Below, in pieces: positions 46,939 to 56,822 of a DNA stretch of 64,000 bases. Source of the stretch: Oscillospiraceae bacterium (GTDB lineage Bacteria; Bacillota_A; Clostridia; Oscillospirales; Oscillospiraceae); NCBI GenBank assembly GCA_017459865.1, contig JAFUCD010000030.1, positions 1 through 64,000 of the forward strand. The letters are read 5' to 3'. The notes below the pieces were generated by a model. It saw only the letters and a program-made list of their open reading frames with translations. It was not told where the DNA came from and did not search any database. The translations under genes and the position numbers were made by a program. How positions within the stretch are numbered: position 1 is the first letter of the stretch; each line of letters begins with the position of its first letter.

Positions 46939-49900
46939 TTACTTGCCTTCCGCGCGATAGAGGAAGGTGACGATCTGGGCGCGCGTGCAGTCATTGCCGG
47001 GGGCAAAGTGCGTGGCGTCCATACCCTGGGTGATGCCATTTTCCACCGCCCAGAGGACCGCCTCGGTGTACCACTCGCCCGCGGGCACGTCGACGAACGG
47101 ATTCTCCGCTCCGGCGGCGCCCTTCTCAGCGCGGTACAGGAACGTCACGATGTGCGCGCGCGTGCACTTGGCGTCGGGGGCAAAGTGCGTGGCGTCCACA
47201 CCCTGCGTGACGCCGTTCTCCACCGCCCAGAGGACCGCCTTGAAGTAGTAGGCGTCCTGCGGTACATCGGTGAAGTCGCAGCTCGTCGCCGTCGGCTCGG
47301 GGCTGCCCTTGGCGCGCCACAGGAACGTGACGGCCTGCGCGCGGGTGCACGCATCGTCGGGGCTGAAGGTCGTGGCGGACGTGCCCTTGGTCACGCCGTT
47401 CACGAACGCCCAGTCGACGGCCTCGTGATACCAGCTCTCGGGGCTGCGGTCGACGTCGGCGAGCTCGATGCTCGGGCAGGTATCGTCGCCCGGGCAGGGC
47501 TCATTGGACTTCGGCGTGCAGACCACGTCGGCGCGGTCGCGGATGCGGATGCGCGGGAACGGACCATCGGGCGCGTTGAACGTGTCGTCATAGGAGGCGA
47601 GACCCGTCACGGTGATGTCGCAGCCGTCGGCGATGTTCTCCACATCCTTGCCGGTGGTGATGTAGCCGTCGATGAAGACGCGCACCACATCGCCCTTGGC
47701 GTCCTTGACCATGATGGTCTGCACCAGACCGTTTTCGAGCGCGAAGCTCTCGACGGTTCCCTTCACGGTGATGAGAGAGCCCTCAACATCGCGGCTGGTG
47801 ACGTCCTTGGCGGAGACCTCCTTCGGGGAGACCTCGCCGGAACCGATAATGGAGATGGAGGTCACCTGCAGCTCGGGCTCGCCCTGATAGAAGTCGGTGG
47901 TGCCGGTCACGCGGACCTTGTCGCCGACCTTGAAGGTGCCGGACACGGGGAAGCAGCAGATGCCGCCGGTCTCATCCTGGACATAGATGCAGTCGAAGAA
48001 CGCGGTGTCCTTGTCATAGCCGGAGGCGTTGGAGGTGACCGTGCCCTCGATCGTGAACTTGAAGCCGTCCTCGGTCTCGGCGCGGACAGCGGAGATATCG
48101 CTGACCTTCGCGGTGTTCATGGGGCTGATGAGGTTCTCGCAGACCTTGTAGTTTGCGTAGTTCTTCTGGGTGTCCGCGTCGGACGAGCCGTCGGAGACCG
48201 AGGCCTGGACCTCGAAGTTGGACATGAACGCGGCGCCGGACACGACGATCATGCCCTTGCCCTCGAGCTGCTCGGTGGCCGTGATGAGCAGGCGGTTGTC
48301 GCCCTCGGCATAGGCGTACAGCGGCACGGTATCGCCGCCGAGACCGTCATTGTCGCTGTCCTTGGAGTAGGTGGTCGCGTGTCCGTAGACCGCGGGGCTC
48401 ACGGTGTCGGGCAGCGTGCTCACAGCAGCGCCGGAGGCGTCCACGGCATAGATGGAGGCGCCGCCGTAGTGGCTGAAGACCTCGCTGTAGGCGCGGTCGT
48501 TCGGATGCTCGGGATCGACCACGACGCCCTGCATGAGCGGGTTGTCCGGGTTATAGGTGCTGAAGTACAGGCGCTGGGTCTGCCCGCCGTTGAGCGAATC
48601 ATCGTGCGTCGCGTCGTCCGCGATGCGCAGACTCGAGCCGAGCGCGGCGAGGATATCGTTCTGCGCAGCTGCCATGTGCTTGATCTCCGGGTTGCCGGTG
48701 ATCACGGCGTAGTTCTCATAGTAGTCCGACCAGCCTGCCACGACGACCGTGCCGCCGGCCTCGTTGAAGGCCTTGAGCGCGGCGAGCTCGGCGTCGGAAT
48801 AGCTCTTCGGATCGGACTGCGCGGCGGCGAGACGGCGGGACGGCGCGGTGAGGATGATGGCCTTGTACTTCTCGTTGCCGCAGGCGGCGATGAGCTCCTC
48901 GCTCGTCTTGAGATAGACGGTGCGCACCGCGTGCTCCGCGGCGAGGTTGGCGAAGTTGCCCATGGAGTCCTTGTAGTTGCCGGCGACGTACTCGTTATAG
49001 TGCGAGGCGTCGATGCCGATGTACACCAGATCCTCGGCGTTCTGGACATCGAGCGTGAGATCCTTCGTGAAGGTGAACTCCTTGCCGTCCTGCTCCAGGA
49101 CGACCGTCGCGGTGACGGTCATGACGCGGGCCTGGTCCGGCGTGTAGTTGAAGGGGATCTCCAGCGTGCCGGAGGCGGGGACGGTGTAGCCGGTGGTGTC
49201 GGAGCCGAGCACCTTGGAGCCGCCGGTGGTATAGGTGATGCTCTTGACGGTCGCGGCGCTGGCCTCGCTGTTGAAGAGCGTGGTCTTGAGCGTGAGCTCT
49301 TCGCCGGTGACGGGCATGGCGGTCTCGCTCTCGAAGGCGGAGATGCCGAGCTTGAGCGTCTCGCCGACCCAGACAGGCGCGGTCACGGCCAGATCGCCGT
49401 CAGACTCGGTGACGCGAATGAAGTAGTAGCTGTAGTCCGGCGCGAGCGTGGCCGAGAGCGCACCGGAGGAGATCTCCTCGGCCGAGCTCCAGGTGTGGAC
49501 GACCTTGCCGGAGTTCACGACGACCTCGACCTTCGAGATCTGGTCGCTGCTGTCGGGATCCGAGACCTGCACGCTCAGCTCCAGCTTCTCGGGCACCTCG
49601 GAGATCGTGCTGCCGAGGGGCTGCTCGTTGACGTTATAGTAGAGCTCCAGGTTCTTGTCCTCGGTGGCATACATGCGCATGGCGCGGAGCGCGGCATAGA
49701 TGCCTTCCTCGGAGAAGTCGTCCGTGAGGATGACGTCGCGGGCGTCGTTGGCGTTGCCCCAGCGGCCCTTGTGGTTGTCCTGGTTGTTCGTCGGGGCGAC
49801 GTGCCAGCCCTTGTCGAGCGCCATGATGTACTGCTCATAGCTCGGGTAGTAGCCGCCGGCGCCGATCTGGCCCTCGCCGTTGCCGACCTCGACCATGAAG

Positions 49901-52900
49901 ATGCGGCTGTCGGTCACGGCATCCCAATAGCTGAAATCGGTGAAGTTGCCGAAGGTTTTGCCCGGGTGGTTGAACTGGCTGAGCGTGTCAGCGCCCTCGG
50001 GCTGATCGAGCAGCGCGTAGTACGCCTTCATGCCGGCGTCGTTGGTTTTGTTGTTGAGCGTGGTGTTGTTGCGGGAGACGATGCCGGGGCTGTTGAAGGT
50101 GTTGATATGACCCGGTCCGCCGGACCACGTCATCTCAAAGCCGGCGATCGCGACGATGTCCGCCTGCGCGGCGTTGAAGTCCGCGACCGTCTTGCGGTAG
50201 GTGTTCCAGGTGTCCTGCGAGGCCTGAGAGGCGAGGCTCATGTCATAGAGCGCGCCCTCGGGGTTCGCGGCGCCGGTGGTATCGAAGTAGTTGGAGTGGT
50301 CCGTGAAGGCCACGAACTGCACGTTCGCGCTCTCGGGGAGATTTTTCACATAATCCAGCGCGGTCTCCAGGCTACCGGAGCCGTCGGAGTAGGTCGTGTG
50401 GCTGTGGAGCTGACCGAAGAACAGCTGCTCGGTGGCCTCGCCCACGATGAAGGTCCAGCTCTTCTCGCCCTTGACGCCGTCCGGACGGGTCACGGTGAGC
50501 TTCACGCTGGTGCGTCCGTCCTTGAGCGCCTTGTCGGGCCGGTAGGACACCACGCCGTCCTTGAGCGCGGCCTGGACCGTCTCGCCGTTGACGGTCATCT
50601 CGACCGAGGCGGCGTCCGTGACGTTCTTCACGTCAGCGGAGATCAGCGGCGTCTTGTCCGCGCCGGTCTCGCTGCCGGGGGCGGGCTTGAGATTTTCGAA
50701 CATCGGCTCGTCCTTCACGGTGACGCTGAGCGCGCCGGCGTAGGAGCCGCCGTCGGTATAGGTCACGGTGACCCGGATGTCCAGCGCCGCAGCCGCGGCG
50801 GTCACATCGCCGGGGATCGTGAAGGTGTAGCTCTTCTCCTTGTTCTGGGTCTCTACGGGCTCGCCGTTGCAGGTGACCGCGACCGAGGCGATCTGCTCGG
50901 CGGGCGTGAGGTCGTCCAGCGTGAAGGCACCCTCATAGGCGGCCTGCTTGACGACGCTGTCCGCGCTGGTGAAGTTGACCTTGGGATCGTTCACCACGTC
51001 GTTCAGGGTCTTCACGCCCTCCGCGATGGGATAGAACTGGAAGACGAAGATGGCGGCGTCGGTGCTCTTGAAGGTCCAGCCGGAGAACGCGCCGGAGAAG
51101 AACTCGATGCAGACCACGCCGGAGTTGTTATAACGGGCGGTCTTGCTCTTGATGAGATAGCCGTCGCCCTTCGCTTCGAGCGTCCAGTAGGCGCAACTCT
51201 CGCCGGTGTCGGTGAGGGTGTCGGAGAGGAACAGGCTCTCCGCGTCGTTCGTGGCGAGGTATTTGCCGCCGGTCTGGAAGGTGTAGTTCTCGCCGTCCTT
51301 GCCGACCGTGAAGACATAGGCGCCGTTTTCCGGCTCGGCCTTGCCGTCGGAGATCGCGGCGGGGATGTTCGCCAGAGACGCGCCGAGGCCGGTGTCGTCC
51401 ACGCCCAGCACGCCTTCGGCGGAGGCATTGTAGATCACGACCTGGTCGCCGTCCTTGAGAACGTCGCCCTCATCGCCGCCCGGGATCTCGTCTCCGACCA
51501 GATAGAACTGCTGGATGAAGAGGTCGCCGGTATTACTATTGTAATATGCGCTCCAGTAGCCCCGGTCGGCGTACCACTCCATGCGGGCGTTGGCGCGGCC
51601 GGTGTTTTCAATATAGAAGCAGTCGGTCTTGTCCGCCACGGGGAGCAGCTTCCAGTTGGGGTTGGCCTCGTCCAGCGGCATGCTGGTGTAGCTCGCCGCC
51701 ATGGAGATCTTCTTGCCGTCGGCGGTGGCGAAGGTATAGGTACCGTCCGCGTTCACGCCGACCGTCCAGACCTCGCTCGCGCCGTAGCCGGAGAGCTTGC
51801 CGTCCTTCAGCTGGACGGGCACGCCGGAGTTGTAGTTGCCGGAATAGGTCTGGCTGAGCGCCATGTTGTTCGCGGGGTTCAGGATGACGACCTTCGCGCC
51901 GTCGGTCAGATCGGCAAGATCCGTGACGATGCCGGTCTTGGCCTCGATCGCGGGCGTGATCTCAGCGGCGACGGTGTTGCGCAGCTGGAGCGTCGTGTTG
52001 TTGATGCCCACAGCGGCCTTGACGTCGACCTTGTCGCCGACCTTGACGTCCCACGCGCCGTCGGTCTTGCCGACGACGGCCTTATAGATCTGGATGGTCG
52101 CGTCGTTTTCGTCCTTGACGGTGATGTTCGGGTTGGAATAGCTGCCGTTGTTGTCATAGACCTCGGTGACCTCGAGACCCTTGAGCTGCACATAGGTGCA
52201 GACGTCGGCGGTCGTGAGCGCGCCGATGGTCGTGTCCTTGGCCGAGAGCGTCAGCCCCTCGGACTTTTCGATCTTCGCGGAGCTCAGCTCCGGAAGGCCT
52301 CTGTAGACCGTCTTCGCGCCGGAGCCGACGACCGTGTCGCCGAGTCCGATGCTGCTGTCCGCAGCGCTCAGATACAGGCAGATGCCGCCGGTGGCATCCT
52401 GCACATAGACGTTCCTGCCGTCGACCATGGTGACGACGCCCTTGACGGTGAAGCTCGCGTTGTTTTCGCCGTCGAGCGCTTCCTTCACGGTGTTGTAGGA
52501 CGGCTCAGGCTCCTTGATCGTATAGGCGAAGGAGGCCGTCTCGCTCTCCGCGCCGTCCTTCATGGCCTTGACGAGCACCGTGACCGCCTCGGAGACGGTG
52601 AGGCTCGTGCCCTCGGTCCAGGTCTCGCCGTTGTCGGTGCTGTAGGAGATCACAGCGCCCTCGGTCGCGCAGATGAAGGTGACCTCGGTGCCGGCCTCGA
52701 CCGCGCCCGCGTCAGGCGTCGCAACGGGCGTCTCGACCGCCGCGACAGGCGTCTCCGCCACGGCGCGGAAGCTCATGGCATACGCCTTGGCGGCTGCGGA
52801 AGCGCTCTTGCCGTAGGTGGTGAAGGTATTATAATACTCCAGATACTGCGCGTTGTTGTTGTATTTGGCGTTGGCGTTCTTGACAAAGAACAGGCCGTCG

Positions 52901-54273
52901 CCGGCGTCCTCGATGACCCAGAGGCTGTACTCGTTGGCGGTCGCCTCCAGCGTCAGGCTGCTGCCGGTCGCGCCGGAGGTGAGGACCTTGCCGTCATTGG
53001 CAAAGGTCACGGTGCCGTCGTCATTGACGGTCACGGTGAACAGCGCGATGTTCTCGCCGGTGAGCGCGCCCGCCTCGTCGAGCTTCGCGTCCGCCGCGGC
53101 GAGTCTGGTGCCGCTGGCGGCGGCGGTCACGGCCTTGCCGTTGCCGTCGTTGAAGATCGCGACCGTGTCGCCGGTCTTCAGGCCGGAGACCGGATCGGAC
53201 TTGATATCGGCATAGAACGCGAACTTATAGGCGTTGTTGTTCTCTTTGACGCCGTAGGTGGTGAAGCCGTTGTAATACTCCAGCGCCTGATTATAATTGC
53301 CGTTATAGTTGGCGCCGACGTTCTTCAGATACCAGGTGCCGTCGGCCTGCTGCTCGAGCGTCCATTTTGCCAGATCGCTCTCGGCGTCCTCGGCGAAGGA
53401 GAGCCCGTTGCCCGTCGGGGCGGAGGTGAGCACCTTACCGTCCAGAGAGAACACATAGACGCCCTCCGTCACGGAGACCTGAAGCATGGCCATCGCATCC
53501 GTCTGCTCGATCTGCTCCTCGACCAGCGTCGCCGCCGCGCCGGCGAGCTTGGCGTCGGAGGCCGTGCCCGTCAGGACGGTGCTGCTGGTCGGATGATAGA
53601 TCGCCACGGTGTCGCCGTCCGCGGGCGCGCCGTCCAGCTTCGTGAGCATAGTCTTCTCGGCGGGCTCCGTCGTGGGCTCCGGCTCGATCTCGCTCACGAA
53701 CTTCCAGAAGCCGAGCGTCTCGCCGGCGATGTTCGCGTGCGCCGATCCGTCAGCGGTCGGCTTGTAGCAGCGCCAATCCGCGTTATTGTAGACGCCGATA
53801 TTGCGGACATCCGTTCCGTCGGAAGCGGCAAAATAGCCGTTCGGCAGGGAAAACACCGCGGTGACCTCCTTGCCGGACTGCGGCGTGCCGATGCGCACGC
53901 CGTTGTTCGTGGCGGTCACATACAGATGCTCGCCGCTCGCGTTCACGATGGAATACGTGCCGTCCGATGCGGTGATCGTCCAGCCGAAATCGGTCTTGCC
54001 GCCTTCGATGGAGAGCTTGTCCCCGTCAACGGCGGCCGTCACGGCAAGGGGCTGTCCCTGACCGCCCTTTCCGGCTGTGGGCAGCGCGTAAGTCGCGCCG
54101 TCCTTCGTCATGGTGATCGCGACAACATCATCGGCTGTGATCTTGTCGAGCTCCACCTTTTCCCATGTGCTGGTCACGGTATCCGCCGCCAGCGCCGCCG
54201 TCGGGAACAGCGAGACGAGCATCAGCACCGTGAGCAGCAGACACAGGAATCTGTGTTTCGCATGTGCTTTCAT
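46939..54273 (-). CDS. Giant secreted PHP/CehA-type phosphoesterase with repeats and SLH domains
   Basis: 2444 residues. Domain order: signal peptide (1-29); five copies of a beta-rich module with DGD(T/Q)V(A/V)IxN starting near residues 40, 211, 365, 788 and 938; a chitobiase/FN3-like module (about 520-590); and an OB-fold module (about 591-730; TVKEALDG, YVQDATGGICLYL). A PHP metallohydrolase domain of the CehA/McbA type runs from about 1285 (GQLHSHTTYSDGSG, AFTDHSNYF, GGPGHINTF). Further beta domains, a second OB fold (about 2090-2180; YVQDETGGICCF) and three SLH repeats (2270-2444) follow. The PHP domain should bind metal and cleave phosphate or other esters outside the cell. No frameshift was seen. 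It has its own terminator. Confidence 0.85.
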   Translation of the reverse strand: MKAHAKHRFLCLLLTVLMLVSLFPTAALAADTVTSTWEKVELDKITADDVVAITMTKDGATYALPTAGKGGQGQPLAVTAAVDGDKLSIEGGKTDFGWTITASDGTYSIVNASGEHLYVTATNNGVRIGTPQSGKEVTAVFSLPNGYFAASDGTDVRNIGVYNNADWRCYKPTADGSAHANIAGETLGFWKFVSEIEPEPTTEPAEKTMLTKLDGAPADGDTVAIYHPTSSTVLTGTASDAKLAGAAATLVEEQIEQTDAMAMLQVSVTEGVYVFSLDGKVLTSAPTGNGLSFAEDAESDLAKWTLEQQADGTWYLKNVGANYNGNYNQALEYYNGFTTYGVKENNNAYKFAFYADIKSDPVSGLKTGDTVAIFNDGNGKAVTAAASGTRLAAADAKLDEAGALTGENIALFTVTVNDDGTVTFANDGKVLTSGATGSSLTLEATANEYSLWVIEDAGDGLFFVKNANAKYNNNAQYLEYYNTFTTYGKSASAAAKAYAMSFRAVAETPVAAVETPVATPDAGAVEAGTEVTFICATEGAVISYSTDNGETWTEGTSLTVSEAVTVLVKAMKDGAESETASFAYTIKEPEPSYNTVKEALDGENNASFTVKGVVTMVDGRNVYVQDATGGICLYLSAADSSIGLGDTVVGSGAKTVYRGLPELSSAKIEKSEGLTLSAKDTTIGALTTADVCTYVQLKGLEVTEVYDNNGSYSNPNITVKDENDATIQIYKAVVGKTDGAWDVKVGDKVDVKAAVGINNTTLQLRNTVAAEITPAIEAKTGIVTDLADLTDGAKVVILNPANNMALSQTYSGNYNSGVPVQLKDGKLSGYGASEVWTVGVNADGTYTFATADGKKISMAASYTSMPLDEANPNWKLLPVADKTDCFYIENTGRANARMEWYADRGYWSAYYNSNTGDLFIQQFYLVGDEIPGGDEGDVLKDGDQVVIYNASAEGVLGVDDTGLGASLANIPAAISDGKAEPENGAYVFTVGKDGENYTFQTGGKYLATNDAESLFLSDTLTDTGESCAYWTLEAKGDGYLIKSKTARYNNSGVVCIEFFSGAFSGWTFKSTDAAIFVFQFYPIAEGVKTLNDVVNDPKVNFTSADSVVKQAAYEGAFTLDDLTPAEQIASVAVTCNGEPVETQNKEKSYTFTIPGDVTAAAAALDIRVTVTYTDGGSYAGALSVTVKDEPMFENLKPAPGSETGADKTPLISADVKNVTDAASVEMTVNGETVQAALKDGVVSYRPDKALKDGRTSVKLTVTRPDGVKGEKSWTFIVGEATEQLFFGQLHSHTTYSDGSGSLETALDYVKNLPESANVQFVAFTDHSNYFDTTGAANPEGALYDMSLASQASQDTWNTYRKTVADFNAAQADIVAIAGFEMTWSGGPGHINTFNSPGIVSRNNTTLNNKTNDAGMKAYYALLDQPEGADTLSQFNHPGKTFGNFTDFSYWDAVTDSRIFMVEVGNGEGQIGAGGYYPSYEQYIMALDKGWHVAPTNNQDNHKGRWGNANDARDVILTDDFSEEGIYAALRAMRMYATEDKNLELYYNVNEQPLGSTISEVPEKLELSVQVSDPDSSDQISKVEVVVNSGKVVHTWSSAEEISSGALSATLAPDYSYYFIRVTESDGDLAVTAPVWVGETLKLGISAFESETAMPVTGEELTLKTTLFNSEASAATVKSITYTTGGSKVLGSDTTGYTVPASGTLEIPFNYTPDQARVMTVTATVVLEQDGKEFTFTKDLTLDVQNAEDLVYIGIDASHYNEYVAGNYKDSMGNFANLAAEHAVRTVYLKTSEELIAACGNEKYKAIILTAPSRRLAAAQSDPKSYSDAELAALKAFNEAGGTVVVAGWSDYYENYAVITGNPEIKHMAAAQNDILAALGSSLRIADDATHDDSLNGGQTQRLYFSTYNPDNPLMQGVVVDPEHPNDRAYSEVFSHYGGASIYAVDASGAAVSTLPDTVSPAVYGHATTYSKDSDNDGLGGDTVPLYAYAEGDNRLLITATEQLEGKGMIVVSGAAFMSNFEVQASVSDGSSDADTQKNYANYKVCENLISPMNTAKVSDISAVRAETEDGFKFTIEGTVTSNASGYDKDTAFFDCIYVQDETGGICCFPVSGTFKVGDKVRVTGTTDFYQGEPELQVTSISIIGSGEVSPKEVSAKDVTSRDVEGSLITVKGTVESFALENGLVQTIMVKDAKGDVVRVFIDGYITTGKDVENIADGCDITVTGLASYDDTFNAPDGPFPRIRIRDRADVVCTPKSNEPCPGDDTCPSIELADVDRSPESWYHEAVDWAFVNGVTKGTSATTFSPDDACTRAQAVTFLWRAKGSPEPTATSCDFTDVPQDAYYFKAVLWAVENGVTQGVDATHFAPDAKCTRAHIVTFLYRAEKGAAGAENPFVDVPAGEWYTEAVLWAVENGITQGMDATHFAPGNDCTRAQIVTFLYRAEGK

Positions 54274-54437
54274 GAAAAACCTCCTTCGATACTACCTCTG
54301 AGACATACGTGTCCAATTTAGGCATGGTGTATTTTATCATATTTTGTAGAGCGTTCATAAGTGCTGCCCCGGATGCGGACAGACTTTTGTCGGATAGCAC
54401 AATTTTCGGCGCGCTGTCCCGTGCAAGATGCCGACGC

Positions 54438-54466
54438 TTGACTTTGGGAGACAAAATTGCTATTGT
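54438..54466 (+). promoter_or_regulatory. Promoter of the YibE/F-like gene
   Basis: TTGACT (54438-54443) and TATTGT (54461-54466) with a 17-bp spacer, 39 nt before the ATG. The rest of the 54274-54437 gap shows no gene. Confidence 0.6.
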
Positions 54467-54504
54467 GAGAGCATCTGAAGTCTGGAAAAGGGAGGCTGCG
54501 TCCC

Positions 54505-55665
54505 ATGGAAAAAACCGGAAGCGCGCCGGGATTCCTGCGCAGGAACCGGGCGGCGCTGCTCGTGCTGCTCGCGGCGCTCGTGATCTTCATCGCGGCGCGC
54601 GCGATCGTTGCGCCGGAGAAGGCAGCGCCGAGCACGGCGGGCGACTATGCGGAATACGAAAACGGCAGGGTGCTGGAGATCCTGTCCGACTCGACCGAGC
54701 GCGACGAGGCCTCGGACGGCGCCTTTCGGGGCGAGCAGATGATGCTCGTCGAGGTCACGACCGGACAGTACAAGGGCGAGACGCTGCAGGTCTACAACTA
54801 TGTCGGTCCGCTCTACGGCGCGCCGCTGAAGACGGGCGACCGCTGCACGATGACCATATCCACCTATGAAAACGGCGACCACACCGCGACCGTGTATGAG
54901 TATGACCGGACGGTGCCGCTGATCATCGTCGTCGCGATGTTTCTGGCGGTGACGGTGCTCGTCGGCGGGAAGACGGGCGCGCAGTCGCTCGTGGGGCTGA
55001 TCTTCACGGTGCTGAGCGTGTTCCTGCTGCTGTTCCCGGCGCTGATGAAGGGCGCGCCGACGCTGCTGACGACGTTTGCCGTGTGCGTATACGTCGCGGC
55101 GGTGAGCTTCGTGATCCTCGGCGGCGTGCAGAAAAAAACGGTCTGCGCGCTGCTCGGCACGGTGGCGGGCATGGCCTTTGCGCTGATCTTCGCGCTGATC
55201 GCGCAGGGGCTGCTGCGCATCAACGGTCTGCGCAGCGCGGACGCCGAGCCGCTGCTGCAGCTGCGGCAGACCGGCGCGCCGCTGGGGCTGCGCGGTCTGC
55301 TCGCGGCGGGCGTGATCCTCTCGGCGCTCGGCGCGGTGATGGACGTGGCGATGAGCCTCTCCTCCGCGCTCAGCGAGGTGCACGCCGCCGATCCCGCGCT
55401 CGACCGCAGGGCGCTGCTCCGCTCGGGCATGATCATCGGGCGCGACATGGTGGGCACGATGACGAACACGCTGATCCTCGCCTTTCTCGGCGGCGGGCTG
55501 ATGCTGACGCTCTATATCTATACGCTGGCGCCCAGCCCGCACCAGCTGCTGAGCTCGGCATACCTCGCCAACGAGGTGATGACCGCGATCTCGAGCAGCA
55601 TCGGCGTGATCCTCTCGGTGCCGGTCACGGCGCTGATCAGCGCCTGCGCCTACGGCAAACGATAA
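54505..55665 (+). CDS. YibE/F-family membrane protein
   Basis: 386 residues: N-terminal helix, a soluble beta domain (about 50-130), then seven helices with the YibE/F core, including AVLVGGKTGAQSL, SALGAVMDVAMSLSSAL and GRDMVGTMTNTLILAFLGGG. Proteins of this family are widespread in Firmicutes; function is unknown, though the conserved GxxxMDV segment suggests a transporter-like core. GGGAGG precedes the ATG. A very strong inverted repeat follows as terminator. Confidence 0.88.
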   Translation: MEKTGSAPGFLRRNRAALLVLLAALVIFIAARAIVAPEKAAPSTAGDYAEYENGRVLEILSDSTERDEASDGAFRGEQMMLVEVTTGQYKGETLQVYNYVGPLYGAPLKTGDRCTMTISTYENGDHTATVYEYDRTVPLIIVVAMFLAVTVLVGGKTGAQSLVGLIFTVLSVFLLLFPALMKGAPTLLTTFAVCVYVAAVSFVILGGVQKKTVCALLGTVAGMAFALIFALIAQGLLRINGLRSADAEPLLQLRQTGAPLGLRGLLAAGVILSALGAVMDVAMSLSSALSEVHAADPALDRRALLRSGMIIGRDMVGTMTNTLILAFLGGGLMLTLYIYTLAPSPHQLLSSAYLANEVMTAISSSIGVILSVPVTALISACAYGKR

Positions 55666-55672
55666 GGCGACA

Positions 55673-55722
55673 AAACCCGATCCCCGGGTGACGCGGCTTT
55701 GCGTCACCCGGGGATCGGGTTT
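55673..55722 (+). terminator. Very long-stem terminator
   Basis: Perfect 22-bp arms (55673-55694 and 55701-55722) with a 6-nt loop GGCTTT. The second arm ends in TTT, but there is no long T-run. Lies between convergent genes. Confidence 0.85.
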
Positions 55723-55734
55723 CGGTATCGTTTC

Positions 55735-56382
55735 TTATTTGCCGAGATGCGGCTTGCCGGTGCTGAACTTCATCTTCGACGGCGTCGGGTTGTCCTTGAT
55801 CCATTGCACGGCCTCGGTCAGTCCGGTGCTCGCCGCCTTCTGGATCCACGCTCTGCCCTCGGCGGGGTCCTTTGCCACGCCCTTGCCGTCGTTCAGACAG
55901 AGTCCGAGACGAAAGCTCGCGTCAGCGTGACCCTGCTGCGCGGCGCGGCGCAGCCACTGCACGGCGTTGGCGTTGAGCTGCATCGTCGCCCAGCCGTGCA
56001 GACTGCACACGCCGATGATATACTGCGCCTCGATATCGCCCCCGTCCGCGCGGTGCTGGAGCGCACGGAAATAGGCCTTCTCGTCCGCCGGGCTGACCGG
56101 CGCGACGGGCGCGCCGCCGTGATAGCGCTCGCGGATCCGGGCGAAAAAGTACGCCTTGGCCTCCGCCGCGAAATCCTTCTGATCCTGCTCCGCGCGTGCT
56201 TTGTCGACCTTCGCCTTTGCTTCGGCGAGCGCCTGCTGCGCATGCTTGTGCGCGGCGCGTTCCTTTTTCAGCGCGTATGTCTGCTCGGTAAGCGCGCGCT
56301 GCGTGCGCCGGAGCTCCGCGCGCAGCAGATACGGCGTCTCGATCCGGCACAGACACGGGCCAAGAATCTTGCTCATACTCAT
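55735..56382 (-). CDS. Sel1-repeat protein
   Basis: 215 residues: an N-terminal coiled-coil-rich part (about 20-75; ALKKERAAHKHAQQALAEA), then Sel1/TPR-like repeats (YIIGVCSLHGWAT, then LRRAAQQGHADASFRLGLCL, and AEGRAWIQKAASTGLTEAV). Such repeats bind proteins or act in regulation. ATG at 56382 is one of two close starts. Single gene; nothing in the context indicates a partner. Confidence 0.72.
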   Translation of the reverse strand: MSMSKILGPCLCRIETPYLLRAELRRTQRALTEQTYALKKERAAHKHAQQALAEAKAKVDKARAEQDQKDFAAEAKAYFFARIRERYHGGAPVAPVSPADEKAYFRALQHRADGGDIEAQYIIGVCSLHGWATMQLNANAVQWLRRAAQQGHADASFRLGLCLNDGKGVAKDPAEGRAWIQKAASTGLTEAVQWIKDNPTPSKMKFSTGKPHLGK

Positions 56383-56516
56383 CCCTCAGAATGCAAAATG
56401 GTTTTCTTTACTGTACCGCATTTGCTCCAAAAACGCAACCCTTTCGCAGACATTGCCATCCGCGCCCGGCTGTGGTACAATACGCGCAGAACACGATTCA
56501 AAACGGAGGACAGGCG

Positions 56517-56780
56517 ATGCAGCATTTCTGGATCTGGTATCTCGCGGCGGTCAATCTGCTGGGACTGGTGCTCATGGGCGCGGACAAATACCGCGCGCAG
56601 GAGGGGCTGTGGCGCGTCCCGGAGCGGACGCTGTTCATCGCGGCGCTCATCGGCGGCGCGGCGGGCTCCCTGCTCGGGATGCTGCTGTTCAACCACAAGA
56701 CGCGCCATTGGTATTTCATGCTGGGCATGCCGCTGATCCTCGCGGTACAGCTCGTGGCGGCGCTGCTGATCCACGGCTGA
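56517..56780 (+). CDS. DUF1294 membrane protein
   Basis: 87 residues: WYLAAVNLLGLVLMGADKYR, then RVPERTLFIAALIGGAAGSLLG and NHKTRHWYFMLGMPL. These segments are the DUF1294 family pattern (three helices, conserved DK and HKT). Function unknown. GGAGG precedes the ATG. It lies 42 bp before the LRR-SLH gene. Confidence 0.85.
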   Translation: MQHFWIWYLAAVNLLGLVLMGADKYRAQEGLWRVPERTLFIAALIGGAAGSLLGMLLFNHKTRHWYFMLGMPLILAVQLVAALLIHG

Positions 56781-56822
56781 CGAACATGCCCGCTCCGGCG
56801 CACAAAACGGGAGGTCATTCGT

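Noticed and set aside
47008..54321. 2437-codon open frame on the plus strand
   Set aside because: Antisense shadow of the giant PHP/SLH gene, arising from GC-rich codon bias; the minus frame has the signal peptide, domains and terminator.
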